This document shows positions 7,880 to 16,820 of a stretch of DNA of 64,000 bases, in pieces. Under the pieces are notes generated by a model. The model was not told the origin of the DNA, did not search any database, and saw only the letters and a list, made by a program, of their open reading frames with translations. A program made the position numbers and the translations under genes. Positions within the stretch are counted from its first letter, which is position 1, and each line of letters starts with the position of its first letter. Source of the DNA: CAHJXG01 sp965277495 (GTDB lineage Bacteria; Pseudomonadota; Alphaproteobacteria; Acetobacterales; Acetobacteraceae); NCBI GenBank assembly GCA_965277495.1, contig OZ255824.1, positions 2,418,001 through 2,482,000 of the forward strand, given 5' to 3'.

Positions 7880-10134
7880 GCTCCGATCAACAGGTCCAGC
7901 GTGATCGGAAAGCTGCGGACGCGCACGCCGGTCGCGTGCCAGACCGCGTTGGCGATGGCACCTGCCGTGCCGGTGACACCGATCTCCCCCACGCCCTTGA
8001 TGCCCAGCGCGTTCACGTGGACATCGCGTTCCTCGACTAGGATCGCCTCGATGCTTGGCACGTCCGCGTTCACCGGCACGTGGTATTCGGCCAAGTTCGG
8101 GTTCATCGGGCGTCCGGTGCGCCTGTCCGTCACGGCGTGCTCGTGCAGTGCGAACGACACGCCCCAGATCATGCCGCCATAATACTGGCTGCGGACCATG
8201 CGCGGGTTGACGACGGTGCCGGCGGCGAACGCGCCCACCAGCCGGGTCACGCGCACCTGGCCGAAGTCCGGGTCGACCTTCACTTCGGCGAACACCGCCC
8301 CGTGCGCGTGCATGGCATAGGCGGATTGCGCCGCCGGGTCGGCAGCGCCGGTGCCGCGCCCCTCGATCTCCGCCACGCCGGCGCGGGTGAGGATGTCGGC
8401 ATAGCTCTCGCTGCGCCCCTCGTCGTCGCGGCGATGCAGCCGTCCGCCGCGCGCGATCACGCCCGCATTGCCGGCGCCGAACAGCGGAGAGCGTTCATCG
8501 CCCATCGCCAAGTCCGCGAGCTTGCCGATCACGTCCGCCCCGGCGCCGTCGATCGCGACGCCCACCGTCGCGGTGTGCGCCGAGCCGCCGGCGATCCCCG
8601 CATCCGGCAGGTCGGACGTGCCCGAGCGGAACTCGGTCCGCTCCGGATCGAGGCCCAGTGCGTCGGCCGCGATCTGGGCGAAGGCGGTCCAGGCGCCCTG
8701 GCCCATGTCGTGCGCCCCGGTCTCCACCACCCCGGTGCCGTCTTGGCGCAGCACCGCCCGCGCGTGGCCCTGGAACATCAGCGCCGGGAACACCGCCGTG
8801 CCCATGCCCCAGCCGACCAGCATGCCGGCCTCGTCCCGCATCTGCCGCGGCGCCTGCGGGCGCTTGGCCCAGCCGAACCGCTCGGCGCCCTGCTCGTAGC
8901 ACTGGCGCAGCGCCTTGGAGGAGAACGGCTTGCCGCTGATCGGCTCCATTTCGGCGTAGTTCTTCAGCCGGAACGCGAGCGGATCCATGCCGCAGGCGAG
9001 CGCCATCTCGTCAATCGCACTCTCCAGCGCCGCGCTGCCGGGCGCCTCGCCGGGCGCGCGCATGAACAGCGGCGTGCCGGTGTCGATCCGCACCGCCTCG
9101 TGCGACGTACTGATCGCTGTGCTGGCATACAGCGCATGCGAGGCGTTGGCCGCCGGCTCGATGAAATCGTCGAACGTGCTGGTGGCGGTCTTGGCGTGGT
9201 GGGACAACGCCGTCAGCGCGCCCTGGCCGTCCACGCCCATGCGCAACGTCTGCCGGGTGGGGGCGCGGTGCCCGACGGGGCCGAACATCTGCTCCCGCCG
9301 CAGCACCAGCTTCACCGGCCGGCCGACCAGGCGCGCGGCCATGATGCCGAGAACCTGCGGCCCCGAGAACAGCCCCTTGGAGCCGAAGCCGCCGCCGAGG
9401 AACGGGCTGCGGATGTGGATGCCCTCCGGCGCTATGCCAAACAGCCCGGCGATGCGGGCCTGCGCCATCGCCATGCCCTGGCTCGGCGTGTCGATGGACA
9501 GGGTGTCGCCGTCCCAGGCCGCCACGATGGCGTGGGGCTCCATCGCATTGTGATACTGCGCCGGCGTGTCATAGACCGCCTCCATCCGCACCGACGCCGC
9601 CGCCAGGCCGGCCGCGATGTCGCCGTGGCTCTCGGCGGCCGGGCTGCCGGCGCCCACGGCCGGCGGCGCGAAGCTGTCGTCCGAGTCCAGGCCCGTGCGC
9701 GCCGTCTCGGCCTCGTATTTGGGCGCCAGCAGGGCCGCACCCTCGGTCGCGGCCTCGAGCGTGTCCGCAACCACGACGGCGACCGGCTGGTTAGGATAAC
9801 GAACCCTATCGTTCTGCAGCACGTCGAGCCGGAACATGAACGGATTGTTCTTCGCGTCCGGGTCCAGCGCGAGCTTGGGCGCGTTCGCCGGCGTCATCAC
9901 CTCGATCACGCCGGGATGCGCCTTCGCCGCCGCCACATCCAGCGCAGCGACCCGGCCCCGCGCGATGCTGCTGACAGCGAGCGCGGCATACACCATGCCG
10001 GGCGGATGGTTGTCGGCGGCGTAGCGGGCGGCGCCCGTGGTCTTGAGCACGCCTTCGCGCCGGGTCAGCGGCTGGCCGATGCTCGACCCCATGCGGATAT
10101 GCGCGGGAGCTTGGGTAAGCGTGATCTCAGGCAT
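7876..10134 (-). CDS. Aldehyde oxidoreductase, molybdenum-binding subunit (PaoC-like)
   Basis: The large catalytic subunit (752 residues) of a xanthine-oxidase-family enzyme. Molybdopterin-binding motifs are present ('SPFLGGGFGSKGLF', 'FMRAPGEAPGSAALESAIDE') and the active-site Glu is E717 in GIKGVGEIG. The 'FMRAPGEAPG' form is that of E. coli PaoC (YagR), a broad-range aldehyde oxidase binding MCD. The subunit probably needs a PaoD/XdhC-type maturation factor, which is not seen here. The start overlaps the FAD subunit gene by eight bases, and the order FeS-FAD-Mo matches paoABC. Cytoplasmic location is inferred, because no subunit of this set has a Tat signal. Confidence 0.88.
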   Translation of the reverse strand: MPEITLTQAPAHIRMGSSIGQPLTRREGVLKTTGAARYAADNHPPGMVYAALAVSSIARGRVAALDVAAAKAHPGVIEVMTPANAPKLALDPDAKNNPFMFRLDVLQNDRVRYPNQPVAVVVADTLEAATEGAALLAPKYEAETARTGLDSDDSFAPPAVGAGSPAAESHGDIAAGLAAASVRMEAVYDTPAQYHNAMEPHAIVAAWDGDTLSIDTPSQGMAMAQARIAGLFGIAPEGIHIRSPFLGGGFGSKGLFSGPQVLGIMAARLVGRPVKLVLRREQMFGPVGHRAPTRQTLRMGVDGQGALTALSHHAKTATSTFDDFIEPAANASHALYASTAISTSHEAVRIDTGTPLFMRAPGEAPGSAALESAIDEMALACGMDPLAFRLKNYAEMEPISGKPFSSKALRQCYEQGAERFGWAKRPQAPRQMRDEAGMLVGWGMGTAVFPALMFQGHARAVLRQDGTGVVETGAHDMGQGAWTAFAQIAADALGLDPERTEFRSGTSDLPDAGIAGGSAHTATVGVAIDGAGADVIGKLADLAMGDERSPLFGAGNAGVIARGGRLHRRDDEGRSESYADILTRAGVAEIEGRGTGAADPAAQSAYAMHAHGAVFAEVKVDPDFGQVRVTRLVGAFAAGTVVNPRMVRSQYYGGMIWGVSFALHEHAVTDRRTGRPMNPNLAEYHVPVNADVPSIEAILVEERDVHVNALGIKGVGEIGVTGTAGAIANAVWHATGVRVRSFPITLDLLIGA

Positions 10135-11176
10135 GGGTGATGGCTCCGGAGAAGGGCGAGGCAGGCAAGGCGGGCATGCGGTCGGGCGTGCCGGCGGCGG
10201 CCAGGGTGAGCGCGCGCGCGACGATGCGGCGGGCGAGCTCGATCTTGAAGGCATTGTCGCCGGAGGGCTTCGCATCGGCCAGCGCCGCCTCGGCCGCCCG
10301 GCGGAAGCTGGCGGGGTCCGGACGGGCGCCGGCCAGTTCGGCTTCGGCCGCACGGGCGCGCCATGGTTTCATCGCGACGCCGCCCAGCGCGACCCGGGCC
10401 TCCGCGATCACTCCGCCCTCCATCCGCAGTGCCGCGGCGGCCGAGACGACGGCGAAGGCATAGGACGTGCGTTCGCGGACCTTGAGATAGCGGGCGTTGG
10501 CGGCAAATCGGGCGGCTTCGGCCGGCAGGCGCACCGCGGTGATCAGCTCACCGGGTTGCAGCTCCGTCTCCCGCTCCGGCGTGCTGCCGGGCAGGCGGTA
10601 GAACGCTTCGATCGGGATGTCGCGCCGCCCGTTGGCGCCCTCGACCTCGACCGCTGCGTCGAGTGCGGTGAGCGGCACGCAGAAATCGGACGGGTGGGTG
10701 GCGATGCAGTGCTCGCTCCACCCCAGCACGGCATGCAGCCGGTTCTCGCCGCCTACGGCGTCGCAGCCGGCGCCGGGGTCGCGTTTGTTGCAGGCGCTGG
10801 CCGTGTCGTAGAAATAGGCGCACCGGGTCCGCTGCAGCAGGTTGCCGCCCGCCGTCGCGGCATTGCGCAACTGGGCCGAGGCGCCCGAGAGCAGCGCTTC
10901 CGCCACCGCCGGGAAACGCCGGGCGAAGTCCGTGTGGTAGGCCAGGTCCGCATTGCGCACGAGCGCCCCGATCCGCACGCCGCCGTCGCTCAGCCGCTCA
11001 ATGCGGTCAAGCCCGGGCAGCCGGCCGATATCGACCAGATGGCCCGGCCGCATCACGCCGCCCTTCATCAGGTCCAAAAGGTTGGTGCCTGCCGCCAAGT
11101 ACGCGGCCCCTGGCACGGCGCCCGCCGCGACGGCCTCGGCGAGCGTCGCCGGACGGGCATACTCGAAGCGGTTCAT
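10127..11176 (-). CDS. Aldehyde oxidoreductase, FAD subunit with [4Fe-4S] insertion (PaoB-like)
   Basis: A 349-residue FAD-binding medium subunit (MNRFEYARPATLAEAV, AAGTNLLDLMKGG). Four cysteines at 119, 129, 138 and 157 (QRTRC, SACNKR, GAGC, SEHC) match the insertion that binds an extra [4Fe-4S] cluster in PaoB and in 4-hydroxybenzoyl-CoA reductase. This distinguishes the enzyme from ordinary xanthine dehydrogenases. Electrons should flow from molybdenum through [2Fe-2S] to FAD. The gene overlaps the iron-sulfur gene upstream by four bases and the molybdenum gene downstream by eight, so the three are translationally coupled. Confidence 0.88.
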   Translation of the reverse strand: MNRFEYARPATLAEAVAAGAVPGAAYLAAGTNLLDLMKGGVMRPGHLVDIGRLPGLDRIERLSDGGVRIGALVRNADLAYHTDFARRFPAVAEALLSGASAQLRNAATAGGNLLQRTRCAYFYDTASACNKRDPGAGCDAVGGENRLHAVLGWSEHCIATHPSDFCVPLTALDAAVEVEGANGRRDIPIEAFYRLPGSTPERETELQPGELITAVRLPAEAARFAANARYLKVRERTSYAFAVVSAAAALRMEGGVIAEARVALGGVAMKPWRARAAEAELAGARPDPASFRRAAEAALADAKPSGDNAFKIELARRIVARALTLAAAGTPDRMPALPASPFSGAITHA

Positions 11177-11679
11177 GCCGCGTCCCTCCGTCCGGACGCC
11201 CCGGTTTCGCCGATCGTCCGCTGCGCGTCCAGCACCGCCTCCGTGATCCCGACATACGCGCCGCAGCGGCAGAGATTGCCGCTCATCGCCTCGCGCACCC
11301 GCTCGGGGTCGTCGCCGGCCTGGCCCTCGTGCATCATCCCGATCGCGCTCATGATCTGGCCCGGCGTGCAGAAGCCGCACTGCAGGGCGTCATGCGCGAT
11401 GAACGCGGCCTGCACGGGGTGCAACTGCTCGCCTTGCGCCACGCCCTCGATGGTGAGGATGTCGGCGCCGTCATGGCTCAGCGCCAGCGCGAGGCAGGAA
11501 TTCACCCGCCGCCCGTCCACGAGCACGGTGCAGGCCCCGCACTGCCCGCGGTCGCAGCCCTTCTTGGTTCCGGTGAGGTCCAGCCGCTCGCGCAACAGGT
11601 CCAGCAGCGTGATGCGGGGGTCGTCGAGCGTGATGGCCCGGTGGGCGCCATTGATCGTGAGGGTGATTGACATGCCCAT
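11173..11679 (-). CDS. Aldehyde oxidoreductase, [2Fe-2S] subunit (PaoA-like)
   Basis: A 168-residue iron-sulfur subunit. The plant-ferredoxin-like cluster is bound by C42, C47, C50 and C62 and the second cluster by C101, C104, C137 and C139 (CGFCTPGQ and LCRCG). E. coli PaoA is longer and starts with a twin-arginine signal; this one starts directly with MGMSITLTINGAHR, so the complex is predicted to stay in the cytoplasm. It is the first gene of the operon and is divergent from a TetR regulator that probably controls it. An ATG two codons downstream is an equally good start. Confidence 0.88.
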   Translation of the reverse strand: MGMSITLTINGAHRAITLDDPRITLLDLLRERLDLTGTKKGCDRGQCGACTVLVDGRRVNSCLALALSHDGADILTIEGVAQGEQLHPVQAAFIAHDALQCGFCTPGQIMSAIGMMHEGQAGDDPERVREAMSGNLCRCGAYVGITEAVLDAQRTIGETGASGRRDAA

Positions 11680-11744
11680 GCGGTACTCCGATCAGAGCTG
11701 TGATGCAGCGATAAATACGGAGGCACCCTCCGCTTTACAAGTGA

Positions 11745-11772
11745 GCCGTTCTGCAAGTATGCCGTTTTGCAA
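11745..11772. promoter_or_regulatory. Direct-repeat operator candidate between pao-like operon and TetR gene
   Basis: GCCGTTCTGCAA (11745-11756) and GCCGTTTTGCAA (11761-11772) repeat with a 16-base period, differing at one base. The same bases also give an inverted pair TGCAA-N10-TTGCA. They lie 65 bases before the iron-sulfur gene and 21 bases before the TetR gene, where an autoregulating TetR protein would bind. Function is inferred from position. Confidence 0.5.
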
Positions 11773-11793
11773 CTGGAGAAAACCTGAGCCGGC

Positions 11794-12375
11794 ATGGACG
11801 ACTTTCTTCCAGCCAAGCGAGCACGCAAACCCCGCGCCGACAGCGTCCGCAACCGCGAGCGGGTGCTCGCCGCGGCAAAGTCGGTGTTCGCCGCCGCTGG
11901 CCCGGCGGGCAGCCTCGAGGCGGTGGCGCGTCAGGCCGATGTCGGCGTCGGAACACTATACCGGCATTTCCCCACCCGCCAGGCCCTGTTCGAGGCCGTG
12001 TATCGCCGCGAGGTGGAACAGTTGGCGGAACTGGCGGAGCAACTCGGCACGGATTTGCCGCCGCTGGAGGCGCTGCGCCGGTGGATGCACGGCAACATCG
12101 AGTTCGTGGCCACGAAAAAGGGCATGTCCGCCGCCCTCGCCGTTGCCGTGCACGCGTCGTCCGGCCTCACGGCCTATTCAATGGACCGACTGAGCCGGGC
12201 GCTGGAGCCGCTGCTGCGGCGCGCGGTGGAAGCGGGGGTGATCCGTGGCGATATCAGCGCCGAGGACATCCTGCGCACGATCGTGGGCCTGTGCTACACG
12301 CACGACAAGCCCGGTTGGCAAGGCAACGTCCTCCGCCTGGTGGACGTGTTCATCGACGGGCTGCGGCGAAGCTAA
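11794..12375 (+). CDS. TetR family transcriptional regulator
   Basis: A 193-residue TetR-type repressor. The N-terminal DNA-binding domain occupies about residues 18-65 (NRERVLAAAKSVF, EAVARQADVGVGTLYRHFPTR), with the helix-turn-helix ending in the usual TLYRHF. The C-terminal part, including LRRAVEAGVIRGDISAEDILR, matches the SACE_7040-like class. It is divergent from the aldehyde oxidoreductase operon with 114 bases between starts, so it most likely represses that operon and itself. The ligand is probably an aldehyde or aromatic compound related to the enzyme's substrate, which is inference. Confidence 0.85.
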   Translation: MDDFLPAKRARKPRADSVRNRERVLAAAKSVFAAAGPAGSLEAVARQADVGVGTLYRHFPTRQALFEAVYRREVEQLAELAEQLGTDLPPLEALRRWMHGNIEFVATKKGMSAALAVAVHASSGLTAYSMDRLSRALEPLLRRAVEAGVIRGDISAEDILRTIVGLCYTHDKPGWQGNVLRLVDVFIDGLRRS

Positions 12376-12475
12376 TGCACCTTTGGCGCTTGCACGAACA
12401 CCGATGCGCCGCAGATTATTGGAACCCAGATCCGGTCAAGTCACGCAGACCGCACGTTGGCAACAGGGAAAGTCA

Positions 12476-12940
12476 ATGAACAGCGACATATCCGAGTCCA
12501 CGGCGCGGCGCGGCGGACACCCGGTCCTGCGGATACTGGCCGCTTTCCCAATCGCCTGCTTCACCTGCGCGCTGCTCACGGACATCGCCTATGCGCAGAC
12601 GGCCAACATCATGTGGGCGGACTTCTCCGCCTGGTTGCTGGCGGCGGGGCTGGCCGGCGGCGTGGTCGCCGCCATCGCCGGGCTGGTGAGTCTGCTGGCC
12701 AATCGCCGCGCCGGCCCGCAGCGTTCCGCCTGGCCCATCGCGCTCGGCAGCCTGCTGGTGCTCGTCATCGCGGGTTTCAACAACTTGGTGCATAGCCGCG
12801 ACGCCTGGACCTCGGTCATGCCGACCGGGCTTGCGTTATCGGCCATCACCGTCCTGGCCATGCTGGCGACCGCGTGGCTCGCTTCCAGAGCGGGCCATCG
12901 GCGGGGCGTGGCGCTGCCATACGCAGGAGTACGCCAATGA
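12476..12940 (+). CDS. DUF2231 membrane protein
   Basis: A 154-residue integral membrane protein with four predicted helices (about residues 18-38, 48-70, 84-102 and 112-134). 'GGHPVLRILAAFPIACFTCALLTD' near the start and 'FSAWLLAAGLAGGVVAAIAGL' match DUF2231, a heme-free cytochrome-like quinone-pocket fold often encoded beside PQQ-type sorbosone dehydrogenases. Its stop overlaps the start of such a dehydrogenase by four bases, so it may anchor the enzyme or receive its electrons. No heme-binding CxxCH motif is present. A 100-base gap separates it from the TetR gene. Confidence 0.75.
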   Translation: MNSDISESTARRGGHPVLRILAAFPIACFTCALLTDIAYAQTANIMWADFSAWLLAAGLAGGVVAAIAGLVSLLANRRAGPQRSAWPIALGSLLVLVIAGFNNLVHSRDAWTSVMPTGLALSAITVLAMLATAWLASRAGHRRGVALPYAGVRQ

Positions 12941-14292
12941 CAATCAATCCATCCAAACTGGCGCGGCGGCTTACGCTCGGGGCCGTCGCGACCGTCGCGC
13001 TGACCGCCGCCGCCCCCGACGATTTTGACGTAAAGACGCAGATCGGCCCCAACCCCGTCCTGCCGGAGCCGCAGCAGTTCCTGGTCCCGCCGATGCACCT
13101 GGCCCAAGTGGTCGGCTGGAAAGACGGCGAGGCGCCGACGGTGCCGGACGGCATGAAAGTGACGGCAATGGCGACCGGCCTCGAGCACCCGCGCTCGGTC
13201 TACACGCTGCCGAACGGCGACGTGCTGGTGGTCGAATCGCGCAGCCCCGACCTCGACCCAATCAGCCGCCCGAAGACCATCGTGATGAAGTGGATCGAGT
13301 CGTTCGCCACGTCGTCCGGGTCGAGCAAGGGCAGCAACCGCATCACCCTGCTCCGCGACACGCATGGCGACGGCAAGTATGACCTTCGCACCGTCTTCAT
13401 CGATCACCTGTATTCGCCGTTCGGCGTCGCGCTGGTCGGCAATGACCTCTTTGTCGCCAACACCGACGCCATCCTGCGCTTCCACTACACCCCAGGCGCC
13501 ACCAGCATCGCCGAGCCCGGCGCCGTGCTGACGCCGCTGCCGGGCGGACCCATCGACCATCACTGGACAAAAAGCCTGGTCGCCAGCGAGGACGGCACGA
13601 AGCTGTATGCCGGCGTCGGCTCGAACAGCAACATCACCGAGAACGGCATCGGCGCCGAGCTCGACCGCGCCTCCATCTGGGAGATCGACCGCGCGACCGG
13701 CGCGCACCGCATCTTCGCCGACGGCCTGCGCAATCCGAACGGCCTGAGCTGGGAGCCGCAGAGCCACACGCTGTGGGCCGTCGTCAACGAGCGCGACGAG
13801 CTCGGCCCGAACCTCGTGCCCGACTACATGACGTCGGTGAAGGACGGCGGGTTCTACGGCTGGCCCTATAGCTATTACGGCCAGCACGTCGACCCGCGCG
13901 TGCAGCCCGAACGTCCGGACCTGGTGGCGAAGGCCATCGTGCCCGACTATGCGCTGAGCTCGCACGTGGCCCCGCTCGGCCTCGTGTTCGACACCGGCAG
14001 CGGCCTGCCGGCGAAGTACAGCGGCGGCGCCTTCGTCGGTGAGCACGGCAGTTGGAACCGGCAGGTCCTCAACGGCTACAAGGTCGTGTTCGTCCCGTTT
14101 GCCAACGGCAGGCCGAACGGCATGGCTGAGGACGTCGTCACCGGGTTCCTGGACAATGACGGGCATGCCCGGGGCCGCCCGGTGGCCCTGGCGTTGGACA
14201 AAACGGGTGCGCTGATGATCGCGGACGATGTCGGCAACGCGGTGTGGCGGGTGACGTCCGACATCCAGAAACAGGCCGCACGGATCGATTGA
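12937..14292 (+). CDS. L-sorbosone dehydrogenase family protein (soluble PQQ-type beta propeller)
   Basis: A 451-residue periplasmic protein with a signal peptide (LARRLTLGAVATVALTAAA). Repeated propeller-blade motifs are visible: 'LEHPRSVYTLPNGDVLVVES', 'DLFVANTDAILRF', 'SIWEIDRATGAHRIFADGLRNPNGLSW', 'ADDVGNAVWRV'. This matches the sorbosone/glucose dehydrogenase family, which uses PQQ to oxidise aldoses or aldehydes. 'FADGLRNPNGLSWEP' is a diagnostic stretch. GGAG precedes the ATG. Translationally coupled to the DUF2231 gene. Real substrates of this group are poorly known; the sorbosone name is only a family label. Confidence 0.82.
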   Translation: MTINPSKLARRLTLGAVATVALTAAAPDDFDVKTQIGPNPVLPEPQQFLVPPMHLAQVVGWKDGEAPTVPDGMKVTAMATGLEHPRSVYTLPNGDVLVVESRSPDLDPISRPKTIVMKWIESFATSSGSSKGSNRITLLRDTHGDGKYDLRTVFIDHLYSPFGVALVGNDLFVANTDAILRFHYTPGATSIAEPGAVLTPLPGGPIDHHWTKSLVASEDGTKLYAGVGSNSNITENGIGAELDRASIWEIDRATGAHRIFADGLRNPNGLSWEPQSHTLWAVVNERDELGPNLVPDYMTSVKDGGFYGWPYSYYGQHVDPRVQPERPDLVAKAIVPDYALSSHVAPLGLVFDTGSGLPAKYSGGAFVGEHGSWNRQVLNGYKVVFVPFANGRPNGMAEDVVTGFLDNDGHARGRPVALALDKTGALMIADDVGNAVWRVTSDIQKQAARID

Positions 14293-14297
14293 ACGGC

Positions 14298-14328
14298 GCC
14301 CGCCTTGAGCGCAGGGACATCGGCGGGC
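14298..14328 (+). terminator. Possible terminator after sorbosone dehydrogenase gene
   Basis: GCCCGCC (14298-14304) and GGCGGGC (14322-14328) can form a seven-pair GC stem with a 17-base loop, starting five bases after the stop codon. The T tract is poor, so it could be a weak or Rho-assisted terminator. Confidence 0.4.
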
Positions 14329-14406
14329 AGCCGCTTCGTATCTTGTTGTGCGGGAGGCACAGCTTTCGTTATCATTAGATAAACGTGCTGCTCGGGGAGA
14401 AACGAC

Positions 14407-16779
14407 ATGGGAAGCGATTACCCGTTGGCAGATCAGCTCCCGCCGGGCGGCTGCCCCTTCCCCGGTGCTCCCGCCTACCCAGGCGATGCGGCGTCTGGGC
14501 CTCCTGCCTGCCCGATCTCCGGCAACGCGGCGGCGTTCGACGCATTCGAGGGGCCTTACCAAATCGACCCGGCCGAGGCGCTGCGTTGGTCGCGGGAACA
14601 GGAACCGGTCTTCTACAGCCCAAAACTCGGCTACTGGGTCGTGAGCCGCTACGAGCACGTCAAAGCCATCTTCCGCGACAACATCACCTTCTCGCCCGCC
14701 AACGTGCTCGAAAAGGTGACGCCGAACGCGCCGGAGGCCAATGCCATCCTGGCTCGGTACGAATACGCCATGAACCGCACCCTCGTGAACGAGGACGAGC
14801 CCGCGCACATGGAACGGCGGCGCTCGCTGATGCACTCCTTCGTGCCGAAGGAACTCGCCCACCACGAGCCGATGGTCCGGCGCCTGACCCGGCTGTATGT
14901 GGACCGCTTCATCGACAAGGGCGAGGCCGACCTCGTCGACGAGATGCTGTGGGAAATTCCCCTGACGGTGGCGCTGCACTTCCTCGGCGTGCCGGAGGAG
15001 GACATGGACACGCTGCGGCAATACTCCATCGCCCACACCGTCAACACCTGGGGCCGCCCGACCCATGACGAGCAGCTCGCGGTGGCGGAGGCGGTCGGCA
15101 AGTTCTGGCAGTATGCCGGGCAGGTGCTGGAGAAGATGCGCGCCGACCCGTCCGGGCATGGCTGGATGGAGTACGCCATCCGCCGCCAAAACGAGCTGCC
15201 GGAGGTCATCACCGACTCCTACCTGCACTCGATGATGATGGCCGGAATCGTGGCGGCGCACGAGACGACGGCGAACGCGGCGGCGAACGCCCTGCGGCTG
15301 CTGTTGCAGCGCCGCGATGTGTGGGACGCGATCTGCAACGACCCGTCGCTGATCCCGAACGCGGTCGAGGAGTGCCTGCGCCTGTCGGGCTCCATCGTCG
15401 CCTGGCGGCGGCTGGTGACGGCCGGCACGCGGGTGGGCGACGTCGACCTTCCCAAAGGCGCCAAGCTGCTGATCGTCATGGCGTCGGCCAACCACGACCC
15501 GCGGCATTTCGAGAACGCCGACGAGCTGGACATCTACCGCGACAACACGACCGACCACCTGTCGTTCGGCTATGGCAGCCACCAGTGCATGGGCAAGAAC
15601 CTGGCCCGCATGGAAATGCGCATCTTCCTGGAGGAGTTCACCAAGCGCCTGCCGCATATGGAGCTGGTTCCCGGCCAGGTTTTTACCTATTTGCCGAACA
15701 CCTCGTTCCGCGGCCCGGACCATCTTCTGGTGCGCTGGAATCCCGCGAACAACCCGGAACGCCGCGATGCCGCCCGGCTCGGCCAGCATACCCTGTTCCC
15801 GATCGGCGCGCCGCCGAAGCATGGGATCGCGCGCCAGGTGCGTATCGCCGACGTGCATGCGGAGGCCGACAGTGTCCTGCGGCTGCGGCTGGAGGACGCG
15901 GAGGGCCGCGCCATGCCGGGCTGGACCCCCGGCGCCCACATCGACGTGCTGATCGGCGACTACGAGCGGAAGTATTCGCTGTGCGGCGAGGGCGACGAGA
16001 CGCGGCACTTCGAGATCGCGGTGCGCAAGGAGGAGGCCGGGCGCGGCGGCTCCGCCTACATCCACGACATGATCGTGCCGGGCGCACAGATACGCATGCG
16101 TGGCCCCAAGAACCATTTCCGGCTGGATGAGGGCGCCGAGCGCTATTTGCTGATCGCGGGCGGCATCGGCATCACCGCCATCATCGCCATGGCCGACCGC
16201 CTCAAGCTTGCTGGCAAGGACTACGCGGTCCACTACGCCGGGCGCTCGCTCGGGGCGATGGCGTTTCTGGACCGGCTGCGCCGCGACCATGGCGGACGGC
16301 TGCATCTGTATCCCGCGCTGGAGGGCCGCCGCCTGGACGCCGCGGCGGTGATCGGCGCCAGCACGGCGGACACGCAGGTCTACGCCTGCGGCCCCGAGCG
16401 CCTGCTCAGCGCGTTGGAGGCGATCATGCGCGATCAGCCGGCGCGGCTGCATGTCGAGCATTTCTCGGCCGCCAGCACCCGGCTGGACCCGGCGAACGAG
16501 CGTCCGTTCGACATCGAGCTGCGCGATTCCGGGCTGTCGGTGCACGTGGCGGCGGACCAGACGCTGCTGCAGGCCCTGCACGCCATCGGGGTCGACGTGC
16601 CATGCGATTGCCAGGAAGGGCTGTGCGGATCGTGCGAGGTCGGCGTGCTGGCCGGCGAGGTCGACCATCGCGACAAGGTCCTCAGCACCGCAGAGCGCGC
16701 GGAGAATACCCGGATGATGGCCTGCTGCTCGCGCGCCCGCGCCAGCGAGCATGGCGCCAAGCTCGTGCTTGCGCTCTAA
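14407..16779 (+). CDS. Self-sufficient cytochrome P450 (CYP116B-like: P450-FMN reductase-ferredoxin fusion)
   Basis: A 790-residue fusion that should oxidise substrates with NAD(P)H and oxygen without separate redox partners. The P450 domain spans about residues 30-440, with I-helix 'AGIVAAHETTANA' and heme loop FGYGSHQCMGKNLAR, thiolate ligand C394. A phthalate-dioxygenase-reductase-like part follows (FMN motif 'RKYSLCGEG', nucleotide motif 'LLIAGGIGITAIIAMADRL', 'VYACGPERLL'). The C-terminal plant-type ferredoxin has C735, C740, C743 and C773 (C-x4-C-x2-C-x29-C). Order and length match class VII P450s. GGGGAG precedes the ATG. Homogentisate dioxygenase follows after 41 bases, which suggests an aromatic substrate. 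Confidence 0.93.
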   Translation: MGSDYPLADQLPPGGCPFPGAPAYPGDAASGPPACPISGNAAAFDAFEGPYQIDPAEALRWSREQEPVFYSPKLGYWVVSRYEHVKAIFRDNITFSPANVLEKVTPNAPEANAILARYEYAMNRTLVNEDEPAHMERRRSLMHSFVPKELAHHEPMVRRLTRLYVDRFIDKGEADLVDEMLWEIPLTVALHFLGVPEEDMDTLRQYSIAHTVNTWGRPTHDEQLAVAEAVGKFWQYAGQVLEKMRADPSGHGWMEYAIRRQNELPEVITDSYLHSMMMAGIVAAHETTANAAANALRLLLQRRDVWDAICNDPSLIPNAVEECLRLSGSIVAWRRLVTAGTRVGDVDLPKGAKLLIVMASANHDPRHFENADELDIYRDNTTDHLSFGYGSHQCMGKNLARMEMRIFLEEFTKRLPHMELVPGQVFTYLPNTSFRGPDHLLVRWNPANNPERRDAARLGQHTLFPIGAPPKHGIARQVRIADVHAEADSVLRLRLEDAEGRAMPGWTPGAHIDVLIGDYERKYSLCGEGDETRHFEIAVRKEEAGRGGSAYIHDMIVPGAQIRMRGPKNHFRLDEGAERYLLIAGGIGITAIIAMADRLKLAGKDYAVHYAGRSLGAMAFLDRLRRDHGGRLHLYPALEGRRLDAAAVIGASTADTQVYACGPERLLSALEAIMRDQPARLHVEHFSAASTRLDPANERPFDIELRDSGLSVHVAADQTLLQALHAIGVDVPCDCQEGLCGSCEVGVLAGEVDHRDKVLSTAERAENTRMMACCSRARASEHGAKLVLAL

Positions 16780-16820
16780 CTCCGAAGCCGAACCGTGCAA
16801 CCTCAACCCGGGATGCGCCA

